The notes under the pieces were generated by a model. That model ran no database searches. It saw nothing but the letters and a program-made list of their open reading frames with translations, and had not been told where the DNA came from. Both the position numbers and the translations under genes were made by a program. Below, piece by piece: positions 1-7,403 of a DNA stretch of 13,765 nucleotides; positions within the stretch are counted from its first letter, which is position 1; each line of letters opens with the position of its first letter. The DNA comes from Anaerolinea sp. (GTDB lineage Bacteria > Chloroflexota > Anaerolineae > Anaerolineales > Villigracilaceae): the NCBI GenBank assembly GCA_020720965.1, contig DYNS01000030.1:1-13765 (forward strand), written 5' to 3'.

Positions 1-217
1 GGGGGGCGTGCCGGGTGGGCGGGGCATAGGTCAGCCCGCGCCCTGCCTCGTCCCGGATGACCTCTGCCGGGTCGTAGGGGGTGAGCGCCGGGGCGAAGAC
101 CGCTACAAAAACGGCAGAAAGTACCAGCACCGCGCCTGTCATTCCCATCTTGTTGTGGCGGAAGAGGTGCCAGAACGCCAGCAGATTGCGTTGAAACAAA
201 AGCCAGGATTCTTGCAT
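1..217 (-). CDS. ABC transporter permease, DppC/OppC family (N-terminal part, cut by window edge)
   Basis: Second membrane permease of a peptide/nickel-type ABC importer. Only the first 72 residues lie in the window; the gene runs off the left edge. The translation starts MQESWLLFQRNLLAFWHLFR and shows a basic stretch (RHNKMG), one hydrophobic membrane segment (about residues 26-43) and the FAPALTPYDP motif that follows the first transmembrane helix in DppC/OppC proteins. The start ATG lies two bases after the upstream permease stop (TAA-CC-ATG), and a weak AAGG sits about 10 bases upstream. Translation is therefore probably coupled to the DppB-like gene. In the family this subunit pairs with DppB to form the inner-membrane channel, and an OppD/OppF-type ATPase pair powers it. 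No ATPase gene is visible here; one may lie beyond the left edge. The substrate cannot be read from this fragment. Confidence 0.88.
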   Translation of the reverse strand, partial: MQESWLLFQRNLLAFWHLFRHNKMGMTGAVLVLSAVFVAVFAPALTPYDPAEVIRDEAGRGLTYAPPTRHAP

Positions 218-219
218 GG

Positions 220-1197
220 TTAATTTGCCTTAATGCGCGGGTCCAGGGCAGTGTAGAGCAAATCTGCCAGCAGGTTGGCAAAGATGACGCTGACCGCCAG
301 TAACAGGAAAGCGCCCTGAAGGAGGGGGTAGTCTTGCTTGGTAAGGGCGGTCTGAAAGAGTTTGCCCAACCCATCGTAAGAGAAAACGGTTTCGATGTAG
401 ATGGCTCCGGAGACGGTGAATCCCAGGTTGAGGGCTATCATGGTAACGATGGGCAGGATGGCGTTTTTGAGTCCGTGCCGCCATAAAACCTGCCACTGAC
501 TTAACCCTTTGGCTTTGGCGGTGAGGATGTAGTCTTCTCCCAGCACTTCCAAAATGGAAGAGCGCATGATGAGCATGTATTCCCCCAGATACAAAATGGT
601 GAGGGTGAGGGTGGGCAGGACGAGGTGCTTTGCCAGGTCTGGCAGGACGGTGTGGAGGGGTTTGCCCACGTTTTGCGGGCTGAGAATGCCGCCGGTGGGA
701 AGCCCCAGCCAGGCGCTGCCCGCCGCCAGCAGAATGATTCCGAGCCAGAAGGTGGGCATTGCCCAGGCAACCAGTGAGAAGGTGAGAGCGGCGACATCCC
801 ACCCGGTTTTGTGTTTCCAACCTGCCAGCAAGCCCAGCAAAATGCCCAGCAAGATGGAAAAGACCTGCCCAAGCCCAATGAGCAAAAGGGTATTGCCCAG
901 TTTGGAGAGCAAAATCTCCGAGACGGGTTTGCGTAGAGACCAGGAAACCCCCAAATTTCCGCTTGCCCATTGCTTCATGGTGGCGAGGAATTGGTCTGGA
1001 AAGACAGGTTTATCCAGCCCGAATTGCTGACGCAGGGAGGCTTGCACCTCCGCCGAGATTTTGACGTTGCGCCCAATCACCGCCCGCACCGGGTCGCCGG
1101 GGAGGATGCGGAAGAGCAGGAAGTTCACCAGGGCGACAACCAAAATGGTGAAGAGGGCAAGGCTGATTTTGCGGAGCAGGTAGTCTTGTTTGGTCAT
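220..1197 (-). CDS. ABC transporter permease, DppB/OppB family
   Basis: Inner-membrane permease of a peptide-class (Dpp/Opp/Nik) importer, 325 residues, a normal length for the family. It opens with a transmembrane helix followed by RILPGDPVRAVIG, the LPGDP motif typical of DppB proteins. A periplasmic region comes next (QFGLDKPVFPDQF, about residues 58-70), then a run of further helices from about residue 100. The cytoplasmic EAA loop that docks the ATPase is clear at about residues 217-250 (EDYILTAKAKGLSQWQVLWR, then HGLKNAILP). The gene sits between the lipoprotein binding-protein gene (75 bases upstream, with a terminator in between) and the DppC-like gene (2 bases downstream). No good Shine-Dalgarno precedes the ATG, which suggests modest translation. 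Function is certain at family level; the substrate is unknown. Confidence 0.95.
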   Translation of the reverse strand: MTKQDYLLRKISLALFTILVVALVNFLLFRILPGDPVRAVIGRNVKISAEVQASLRQQFGLDKPVFPDQFLATMKQWASGNLGVSWSLRKPVSEILLSKLGNTLLLIGLGQVFSILLGILLGLLAGWKHKTGWDVAALTFSLVAWAMPTFWLGIILLAAGSAWLGLPTGGILSPQNVGKPLHTVLPDLAKHLVLPTLTLTILYLGEYMLIMRSSILEVLGEDYILTAKAKGLSQWQVLWRHGLKNAILPIVTMIALNLGFTVSGAIYIETVFSYDGLGKLFQTALTKQDYPLLQGAFLLLAVSVIFANLLADLLYTALDPRIKAN

Positions 1198-1222
1198 GGC
1201 AGCGCGGCGTTGGGGGTGAGGG

Positions 1223-1254
1223 AAAAAACTTCCCGGCGCGGGAACGCCGGGAAG
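1223..1254 (-). terminator. Intrinsic terminator between binding-protein and permease genes
   Basis: A perfect 10-bp stem (CTTCCCGGCG at 1229-1238 with CGCCGGGAAG at 1245-1254) has a 6-base loop. In the minus-strand direction it is followed at once by six T (1228-1223). It lies 18 bases after the binding-protein stop and 25 bases before the dppB-like start. Because the two genes belong to one transporter, it probably acts as a partial terminator that lowers permease expression relative to the binding protein. Confidence 0.88.
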
Positions 1255-1272
1255 CGGGGTTAAGCCAGGGGT

Positions 1273-2922
1273 TTAGGGAACGGCTTCCACTTGAAGCAGG
1301 GATTGGAAGGAGTCTATGCCGATGGGCGATTCGAGAAAGTTGGTGAATTTATCGGTGCGGTAGGCTTGCAGGATGTTTCCATACCACAGGACGATGTAGG
1401 GGCGGTCGTTGAAGACCATTTCCAGCATCTCCCAGACGGCTTTTTGGCGTTCTGCCGGGTCTATCATCTGCTGTTGGGCGAGGTAGAGTTCATCGTAGGC
1501 TGGGTTGGTGTAGCCGCTGTCGCTCCAGCCGCCTTCCACGTATTGTTCGCTGGTCATCACGCTGAGCATAAAATCCGGGTCTGGGTCGGAGCCCCAGCCC
1601 CAAATGACCAGGTCGTAGTCGGCGTTGGGGTTGGTAGCGACTACCAGGCTATCCGGGTCTACCGCTTCTGGGGTGACTTTGATTCCGGCTTCGGCGAGCC
1701 AGTTTGCCATCATGTCTGCTGCGCGGGGATAGTTGGATTGGTCGGAGGGGTATTGCAGGCGCATTTCCAGGCGGATGCCGTCTTTTTCCCGAATGCCGTC
1801 TGTGCCTTTGGCGTATCCGGCTTCTTCCAGGATGCGGTTGGCTTCTTCCAGGTTGAAGGCTACGTCTTGAATGTTTTTGTTATACCAGTATCCGCCGCCC
1901 AGGGTGGGGGGGATGATGGATACGCCGCTGACTCCGTTGCCTTGCAGGACGACATCTACCAGGTCTTGTTTGTGGAGGGCGGTGGCAATGGCGAGGCGCA
2001 CTTGCGGGTCTTGCAGGGCGGGGTTGCGGGTGGGGGCGGGGTCGTGGTCTTCTGGCGCGGCATTGAGGATGAGTTCGGTGAGGGAGCGCCCCGGCAGGGA
2101 GACGGCTTTGACGTTCTCGAACCCGCTGACGGCGGCGAAGGCGCTATCGGGAATTTCTCCGCTCAGGTCGATGTCTCCCACTTTGAGGGCTTGTACCAGG
2201 GCGTCGGTATTGTCGAAGGTTTGGTACACCAACTGGTCTATTTTGGCGGGTCCTTCAAAGTAGTTGGGGTTAGTATCCAGCAGGATGATGCGCTGGTCTT
2301 TGTCCAGTACGGTCATTTTGAAGGGACCGGTGCCGATGGGGCTGAAATTGGTGAAGTTTTGCAGGTCTTCCGGGGTGGAGAAGGCTTCAAAATCTGGCGG
2401 GTACACAATGTAAAGGAAGGAGACGCGGTAATCCATGTTGCTGACGGGGAACTCGGTCTCAATTTCCAGGGTGTTGGAGTCGGTTGCGCGGGCTTCTGTG
2501 AAGCCGATGACGTAGCCGGAGTTGGTTGCCCAGCCGTCCGGGTTTTGGATGAAGGCGTTGATGTTCCAGGCAACTTGTTCGGCGTTGAGGGCTTCTCCGT
2601 TGTGCCATTGGATATTGGGGCGCAGTTTGTAGGTCCAGGTTAGCCCATCTTCAGATACAGAGCGGCTTTCTGCCAGCAAACCCACATAACTGCCGTCCTG
2701 GCTTTCGGTCATCAGGGTGGAGTAGACCAGGTCGAACATGGTATAGGATTCGGTCAGGAAGGCGTAGGCGGGGTTGAGGGTGTCGGGGAAGCCCATCCAG
2801 CCGACTCGCAGGCTCACCGGCTCGGCGGGCGCTTCTGCGGGGGCGGAGGTGGCGGGGGCGCTGCCGCAGGCGTTTAGCATAAGGGCGGCGAGCAATAGGG
2901 CGAGCAGGGTCAATTTACGCAT
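1273..2922 (-). CDS. ABC transporter substrate-binding lipoprotein, SBP_bac_5 (DppA/OppA) family
   Basis: Extracytoplasmic receptor of the Dpp/Opp-type importer, 549 residues, normal for family 5 binding proteins. The N-terminus is a lipoprotein signal (MRK, a hydrophobic core, then LNAC), so Cys19 should be lipidated and become the mature N-terminus. An Ala/Pro/Ser-rich linker follows to about residue 36. The family signature is at about residues 82-120: LLAESRSVSEDGLTWTYKL, then RPNIQWHNGEALNAEQVAW. Late segments (WGWGSDPDPDFML, and a C-terminal stretch ending NDRPYIVLWYGN) also match family 5 proteins. A strong Shine-Dalgarno (AGAGGAGAAGAG just before the ATG) fixes the start. The permease genes follow, so the importer is nearly complete here except for its ATPases. 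Family 5 proteins bind peptides, oligosaccharides, nickel-chelates and other ligands, and the sequence alone does not say which. Confidence 0.95.
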   Translation of the reverse strand: MRKLTLLALLLAALMLNACGSAPATSAPAEAPAEPVSLRVGWMGFPDTLNPAYAFLTESYTMFDLVYSTLMTESQDGSYVGLLAESRSVSEDGLTWTYKLRPNIQWHNGEALNAEQVAWNINAFIQNPDGWATNSGYVIGFTEARATDSNTLEIETEFPVSNMDYRVSFLYIVYPPDFEAFSTPEDLQNFTNFSPIGTGPFKMTVLDKDQRIILLDTNPNYFEGPAKIDQLVYQTFDNTDALVQALKVGDIDLSGEIPDSAFAAVSGFENVKAVSLPGRSLTELILNAAPEDHDPAPTRNPALQDPQVRLAIATALHKQDLVDVVLQGNGVSGVSIIPPTLGGGYWYNKNIQDVAFNLEEANRILEEAGYAKGTDGIREKDGIRLEMRLQYPSDQSNYPRAADMMANWLAEAGIKVTPEAVDPDSLVVATNPNADYDLVIWGWGSDPDPDFMLSVMTSEQYVEGGWSDSGYTNPAYDELYLAQQQMIDPAERQKAVWEMLEMVFNDRPYIVLWYGNILQAYRTDKFTNFLESPIGIDSFQSLLQVEAVP

Positions 2923-2944
2923 CTCTTCTCCTCTGGGGGGTGGG

Positions 2945-2978
2945 AAAATAAAAAGCAGGCGGGGAACATATCCGCCTG
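2945..2978 (-). terminator. Terminator-like hairpin in the binding-protein gene leader (possible attenuator)
   Basis: On the minus strand, CAGGCGG (2978-2972) pairs with CCGCCTG (2962-2956) around a 9-base loop, and CTTTTTATTTT follows. The element ends about 22 bases before the ATG of the binding-protein gene and just ahead of its Shine-Dalgarno. No promoter fits between hairpin and start codon, so any transcript that serves the gene must read through it. It could be the end of the upstream four-gene operon, an attenuator, or both. Confidence 0.7.
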
Positions 2979-3074
2979 ACCGGTTGGTGTGGGGTAAAGG
3001 AAGAACGCAGAAGGGGGGGAGGGGGGAACTTTCAAATTTTTTGCCTCGGACTGATTTTACATGATGTTGAGGCG

Positions 3075-3107
3075 ATTCCCGTTATTTTCTCTTTACCAGC
3101 CGGGAAT
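3075..3107. promoter_or_regulatory. 7-bp inverted repeat ATTCCCG/CGGGAAT in the intergenic region
   Basis: ATTCCCG (3075-3081) and CGGGAAT (3101-3107) form perfect 7-bp arms separated by 19 bases, inside the 215-bp gap between the YciH-like and binding-protein genes. It could be a protein-binding dyad or a long-loop hairpin. I found no convincing -35/-10 pair beside it; a possible minus-strand -10 (TAAAAT) lies around 3055-3060. The rest of the gap holds a C-rich/pyrimidine-rich leader (minus strand, about 3001-3028) and the hairpin at 2945-2978. Confidence 0.3.
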
Positions 3108-3137
3108 TGCTCGTCTCCACCCCTTGAGGGGCGAGGG

Positions 3138-3473
3138 TTAGCCTCCTGCCAGTTTTGCCCTGAAGCCGCTTTTTTGCAGCAACGCCGCGATTCTTTCACG
3201 TTCCTGGCTTTGGATTTCGATGCTGTTTTCTTTTACGGTTCCGCCCACACCCAGGCTTTGTTTAAGGCTTTTTGCCAGGGCGGCGAGGTCTTTTTCTGGC
3301 AGGGTGAACCCGCGCAGGATGGTGACGGGCTTGCCGCCCCGCCCTTTGGATTCGCGGTGCAAGTAGATGGTTTGGGCGGCGGCAGGGATTGGTGTAGCAA
3401 CGGCAGGCTGCTTTTCCTTGCGGAGGTCGCCAGCCTCGGAGGACCAAACGGTGCGGGAGGGTTCTCGGCTCAT
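3138..3473 (-). CDS. yciH: SUI1/eIF1-like translation factor, YciH family
   Basis: A bacterial homologue of eukaryotic initiation factor eIF1, 111 residues, close to E. coli YciH (108). The N-terminus (SRTVWSSEAGDL) matches the SRLVYSTETG-type start of YciH, which supports this start codon. A flexible linker follows, then the SUI1 domain at about residues 35-111. Recognisable pieces are the basic strand HRESKGRGGKPVTILRG, the GVGGTVKENSIEIQ hairpin (about 75-88) and the C-terminal GFRAKLAGG. YciH proteins are thought to bind the small ribosomal subunit and influence start-site fidelity or stress translation; their physiological role is poorly defined. The ATG lies 6 bases after the CorA stop with no clear Shine-Dalgarno, so translation is probably coupled to corA. 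It is the last gene of the EamA-peptidase-CorA-YciH run. Confidence 0.93.
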   Translation of the reverse strand: MSREPSRTVWSSEAGDLRKEKQPAVATPIPAAAQTIYLHRESKGRGGKPVTILRGFTLPEKDLAALAKSLKQSLGVGGTVKENSIEIQSQERERIAALLQKSGFRAKLAGG

Positions 3474-3479
3474 CGGGTG

Positions 3480-4460
3480 CTATATCCAGGTTTGGTTTTT
3501 CATCCAACGGTGCATGGCAAGGGGCAGGACGAGGAAAATTGCCAGGGTGACGAGGAAGGCGGTGAGACTCGTCCAGTCTGTAAGACCGGCAGACGGCTCG
3601 AAAAAGTTCATGCCAAAAAAGCCGGTGAGAAAGGAGATGGGCATGAAGAGGGTGGTGATGACGGTGAGGGTCTTCATGACATCGTTCATGCGGTTGTTGA
3701 CCGCCGAAAGGTAGGTATCCAGGGCGCTGCTTACCAGGTCGCGCATCGATTCGTTCAGGTCGTGCATCCGCACGAGGTGGTCGTAAATGTCTCGAAAAAA
3801 GATGCGGTCTTGGGGGTCTATTACGGCGTAATCGTCCCTTGCCAGTTTGCTCAGGACTTCGCGCTGCGGGGTGAGGGTGCGGCGCAGGACTTGCAGGGCG
3901 CGTTTGAGGGTGAAGATTTCTTGCAGGGTGCTGGACTTTGGGTTATCCAGCACCTTGTCTTCCATTTCGTCAATTTGCTCGTCCAACTGAGAGACAATCG
4001 GCATGTAGCCTGCCACCAGGTCATCCAGCAGTTTGTCGAGGAGGTGGTCTGCTCCCTGAGAGATGAAGCGTCTGTCGCGCAGGCAAGCCTGGCGGGTATG
4101 TTCGATGCAGGGGAGGGGGTGGTCGTGATGGGTGACGACAAAGTTCTTTCCCAGAAAGACATCCAACTCGCGCAGGTGAAAGGCGCGGGCTTTGTCCATC
4201 TCCAGGCTGTTGAGAACGATGTAAAGGTAGTCGCTCCAGTCGTCCACTTTGGGGGAATGGGTTTGCTGGAGCGCGTCATCCACTGCCAGGGGGTGAAAGC
4301 GGAAGATGCCGGTGAGGATGGATTCTGCCATCTCGTCCGGTTCGTTTTCAAAATCCACCCACAGCAGGCTTTGGGGTTGGCGCAAAATGTCGTCAAACTG
4401 GCTGACGGGGATTTCGGCGCAGGGTTCCTGCTGTGGGGTGAAGCAGAGCGTGCGAATCAA
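3480..4460 (-). CDS. corA: CorA-family Mg2+/Co2+ transport protein (TTG start)
   Basis: A divalent-cation channel of the CorA/2-TM-GxN family, 326 residues, pentameric in the family. The large cytoplasmic N-terminal domain spans about residues 1-255 and includes the long stalk helix. Two C-terminal membrane helices follow, and the signature GMN sits at residues 283-285 (TGFFGMNF) at the end of helix 1. Phe replaces the more usual Tyr just before GMN. The C-terminus is short and basic (HRWMKNQTWI). The start is read as TTG at 4460-4458, one base after the peptidase stop (TAA-C-TTG). Any in-frame ATG lies much further upstream, inside the peptidase gene, and would add about 84 residues of low-complexity Ser/Pro/Lys sequence that looks like out-of-frame translation. 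AAGG about 12 bases upstream, inside the peptidase end, is the best ribosome-binding site. Translation is probably coupled to the peptidase gene. Confidence 0.92.
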   Translation of the reverse strand: MIRTLCFTPQQEPCAEIPVSQFDDILRQPQSLLWVDFENEPDEMAESILTGIFRFHPLAVDDALQQTHSPKVDDWSDYLYIVLNSLEMDKARAFHLRELDVFLGKNFVVTHHDHPLPCIEHTRQACLRDRRFISQGADHLLDKLLDDLVAGYMPIVSQLDEQIDEMEDKVLDNPKSSTLQEIFTLKRALQVLRRTLTPQREVLSKLARDDYAVIDPQDRIFFRDIYDHLVRMHDLNESMRDLVSSALDTYLSAVNNRMNDVMKTLTVITTLFMPISFLTGFFGMNFFEPSAGLTDWTSLTAFLVTLAIFLVLPLAMHRWMKNQTWI

Positions 4461-4461
4461 G

Positions 4462-7362
4462 TTACAGTACCTTTTGGGTGGGGAGGAAGCCGGGTCGCTC
4501 GGCGTTGGCTTTTTCCAGGGCTTCGGCGCTGCCGAGGGCGATGACCGTGCCGTTTTCGTTGATGCGGGCAAGGACTTCTGCAAATTGGCGGAAGTCTTTG
4601 AGGCTGGTTTGCAATACCTCGGTGCGGATTTTTTGGCGTTCTTCATCGCTATATTCGGTGAGGTAGCGTGCCATGCTTGCCCAGCCTTTGGCATCTGGCA
4701 GCAGGTAAGCATCCAGGTCGCCGATGGTGCCGATGATGGTTTTGGTCAGTTCGCTTTCGCTGAGTTCCAGGTTGCGTAAGAAGGCGGCGGTGTTGTCGTA
4801 GTTTTCCAGGGTGGCAAGCAGGTTCGGGTCGCGGTAGGAGAGGAAGGAGAAGGTTCCGGTTCCGGTTTCAAAGACGCTGAATCCGCCGTAGGCGCCGCCC
4901 TGTACCCGCACTTTTTCCCATAACCAGGTGGTGCCGAGGTAGTTGCGGATGACATGCACCGAGCCGTGTGGTTCGTAGCCGAGAGCGTACAGGTTTGCGC
5001 CTTTGCCCACATAGTTCACCTGGGCGGGGATGCTGAGTCCTTCGTTGGCGTTTGCAGGTGGCAGGGCGGCTTGCAGGCGCTTTTTTGCCGGGTTTGCGCC
5101 TGCGGGGAGGGCTTCCAGCAATTCTCGGAGCGCGGGTTCCAGGCTGCGGGTGGAGGCGGCATCCAGGGTCAGGTTCATCATCATCCCGGCACGGGTCAGG
5201 AGCAGGTCGCGTACTTGTTCCAGTTTTTGCAAAACGGATTGCCAGTCGTTTTCCATTTCTTCTGCCAGGCGGCGCAGGAAGAAGAGATTCTCCAACCCGT
5301 TAATTTGTTCGCTCACCCAGCCAGATTCGCTGAAACGGGCGGAGAGGCGGCTGTTGACGACTGCGTGACCGCTGGGAATGAGGCTGGATTCTGCCCCGGC
5401 TTTTTCTTCCAGCACAATTTGCTTAAACCGCTCGCGGTTGTCCAGCCGGGCGCTGAGCAAGACTTCGCGCAGAATCGCCAGCAGTTCCGGGGCTTTTTCC
5501 AGGGTGGCTTTCCCGCGCAGGAAGAAGTACAACGCGGATTGGTCGCTCTCTCGGATGGAGGAAGTGAACACGCTGGAGTGGATTCCGCCGGTGCTTTTGC
5601 CAATGCGTTGAATGAGGCTGACGTAATCCTGACTTTGGGTTCCCATTTGCAACAGCGCCCTTCCCAGCAAGCCCACAAAGGGCAGCAGGTCGGCAGGCAG
5701 GTTGTGCAGGTCGAAGCCTGCATCCAGGTAGACGATGCCGTTGGTGGGCAGGTCGTGGGTGAGCCAGGTTACGCCTGCCAGTTGGCTCACTTGCAGGGGG
5801 AGATGCTTCACTTTGGGGTCAATATCCGCCAGGGTAAGGGCGGGGATGGTTGCCAGGGCTTCGGGGGTGTCGGGGGTTTCCTGACGTTTCTTCAGGGTTT
5901 GCACCTGTTCCATCAGGCGCTCAATCTCTTCTGGGCTAAGGGCGGCTTTGGTTTGCGCCAGGCGCTCGATTTCGGCGGCTTCGCGGCGTTTGCCTTCCTG
6001 CGGGTCGGGCAACAGGTGCAGGGTGGTGCAATGAGGGTTGTGGAGCAGGTGTTGGCGGATGAGGCTTTCAAAGTAGCCGCTGTGCTGACGGGCTTTAATG
6101 GCGTTGAATTCGGCTTCAAACGCCATGCCGTCGAGTGGGTTGGCATCGTACAGCCAGGGGATGAGGGCGTTTAACATCAGCGCCAGCCCGCGAGGGAAGC
6201 GCCCGGTGTTTTGCTCGCGCAGCCGAAATTCGATGGTGTTGAGGGAGGCGGCAACTGTCTCCGGGTCTATCCCGTCTTGCGCCAGGTCTGCCAGCGTTTG
6301 GTGGATGATTTCCTCCACTTTGGTCAGGTTTTCGGGCAAAACGCCCTTCATCCCCGCCGAAAAGTAACCTTGCCGCAGTTCTTCCTGGTAGCCGCCCAAC
6401 ACATCTTCGCCCAAGCCGCTTTCCAGCAGGGCTTTTTTGAGGGGCGAAGCCGGAGTGGCAAGCAGGATGTGGGAGAGGATGGACAGGCTGAAGGCAATCT
6501 CCGCCTGTGCCGATTCGGGCATGAGCCAGTTGACCGTTAAGTAGGCTTTCGCATCCTCCGAATCGCCGGAATCGTAGGGATGGGTGAACCGTTTCGGGGC
6601 ATCCCATTGCGGCTGAAGCGGCAGCGCGGATGGAACTTCCTGAGCGTCAAAGTCTTGCAGCCAGGCATCCAACAGGCGCAGGCGTTCTTCTTCCGGGTCA
6701 TCGCCGTAAAAATAAATGTAGGCGTTGGAGGGGTGATAGTACGTCTCGTGAAAGGCTTTGAACTCGGCATAAGTCAGGTCGGGGATGACTGCTGGGTCGC
6801 CGCCGGAGTTGAGTCCGTAGGGGGTGTTGGGGTAAAGCGACTGCTGCGAGAGTTCGCCCAGCAGGTCATCTGGCGAGGAGAGAGCGCCTTTCATCTCGTT
6901 AAAGACCACGCCCTTAAAGGTCAACGGTGCGGAGGGGTCTTCTATTTCGTAGTGCCAGCCTTCCTGCTGCAAGGTTTCTGGGGTAATGAGCGGGTAAAGG
7001 ACGGCATCCAGGTAAACGTCTATCAGGTTATAAAAATCTTTCAGGTTGACACTGGCAACCGGGTAGCAGGTTTTATCTGGGTAGGTGAAGGCGTTGAGGA
7101 AGGTGTTGAGGGAACTTTTCGCCAGTTCGATGAAGGGTTCCTTCACCGGGTATTTGCGAGAGCCGCACAGCACGGAATGTTCCATAATGTGGGCAATGCC
7201 ATTGGATGTCTGCGGCGGGGTGCGGAAGGTGATGCCGAAAACTTTGTTTTCATCGCTGTTGAGGACGGAAAGCAACCTCGCTCCGCTTTTGTTGTGGCGG
7301 TACAGGTTGGCGGTGCTGGAGATTTCGGGGATGTAGCGGGTTTCGAGGAGGGTGAAGGGCAT
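4462..7362 (-). CDS. M16C zinc metallopeptidase, presequence-protease (PreP/Cym1) family
   Basis: An insulinase-superfamily peptidase of 966 residues, the normal length for the single-chain PreP/Cym1 clan. The inverted zinc motif HxxEH is intact: His58, Glu61 (catalytic base) and His62 in GIAHIMEHSVLCGSRKYPV. The third ligand is probably Glu156 in VVFNEMKGALSSPDD. The region from roughly 450 to 700, including the helical linker, fits the M16C-associated domain. The C-terminal half carries RVQGGAYGGF, where Arg819 and Tyr825 match the conserved substrate-binding Arg/Tyr of the family. No signal peptide is visible, so it is probably cytosolic. Relatives degrade short unstructured peptides inside a closed chamber. 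The start ATG has AAAGGA about 8 bases upstream. It follows the EamA gene by 41 bases and precedes corA by one base. A role in cleaning up signal or imported peptides is inference. Confidence 0.95.
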   Translation of the reverse strand: MPFTLLETRYIPEISSTANLYRHNKSGARLLSVLNSDENKVFGITFRTPPQTSNGIAHIMEHSVLCGSRKYPVKEPFIELAKSSLNTFLNAFTYPDKTCYPVASVNLKDFYNLIDVYLDAVLYPLITPETLQQEGWHYEIEDPSAPLTFKGVVFNEMKGALSSPDDLLGELSQQSLYPNTPYGLNSGGDPAVIPDLTYAEFKAFHETYYHPSNAYIYFYGDDPEEERLRLLDAWLQDFDAQEVPSALPLQPQWDAPKRFTHPYDSGDSEDAKAYLTVNWLMPESAQAEIAFSLSILSHILLATPASPLKKALLESGLGEDVLGGYQEELRQGYFSAGMKGVLPENLTKVEEIIHQTLADLAQDGIDPETVAASLNTIEFRLREQNTGRFPRGLALMLNALIPWLYDANPLDGMAFEAEFNAIKARQHSGYFESLIRQHLLHNPHCTTLHLLPDPQEGKRREAAEIERLAQTKAALSPEEIERLMEQVQTLKKRQETPDTPEALATIPALTLADIDPKVKHLPLQVSQLAGVTWLTHDLPTNGIVYLDAGFDLHNLPADLLPFVGLLGRALLQMGTQSQDYVSLIQRIGKSTGGIHSSVFTSSIRESDQSALYFFLRGKATLEKAPELLAILREVLLSARLDNRERFKQIVLEEKAGAESSLIPSGHAVVNSRLSARFSESGWVSEQINGLENLFFLRRLAEEMENDWQSVLQKLEQVRDLLLTRAGMMMNLTLDAASTRSLEPALRELLEALPAGANPAKKRLQAALPPANANEGLSIPAQVNYVGKGANLYALGYEPHGSVHVIRNYLGTTWLWEKVRVQGGAYGGFSVFETGTGTFSFLSYRDPNLLATLENYDNTAAFLRNLELSESELTKTIIGTIGDLDAYLLPDAKGWASMARYLTEYSDEERQKIRTEVLQTSLKDFRQFAEVLARINENGTVIALGSAEALEKANAERPGFLPTQKVL

Positions 7363-7403
7363 GGGGAAGTCCTTTGGGGGGAGTGAGAAGTGCCGAAATT
7401 ATA

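Noticed and set aside
1291..2643. A 450-codon open frame on the plus strand
   Set aside because: It is fully antisense to the clearly identified binding-protein gene. Its translation is Gly/Val-rich with no family pattern, and no ribosome-binding site is evident.
3120..3131. CCCC-TTGA-GGGG hairpin after yciH as a terminator
   Set aside because: The stem is only 4 bp and no T-run follows on the minus strand.
3174..4544. A 456-codon plus-strand open frame
   Set aside because: It is antisense to yciH and corA, both firmly identified, and its product shows no recognisable motif.
4461..4712. 84-residue N-terminal extension of CorA
   Set aside because: It overlaps the peptidase gene in another frame, gives Ser/Pro/Lys-rich sequence unlike CorA, and the TTG at 4460 gives the expected length.
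4954..6174. A 406-codon plus-strand open frame
   Set aside because: It is antisense to the M16C peptidase; composition follows from the codon bias of the real gene.
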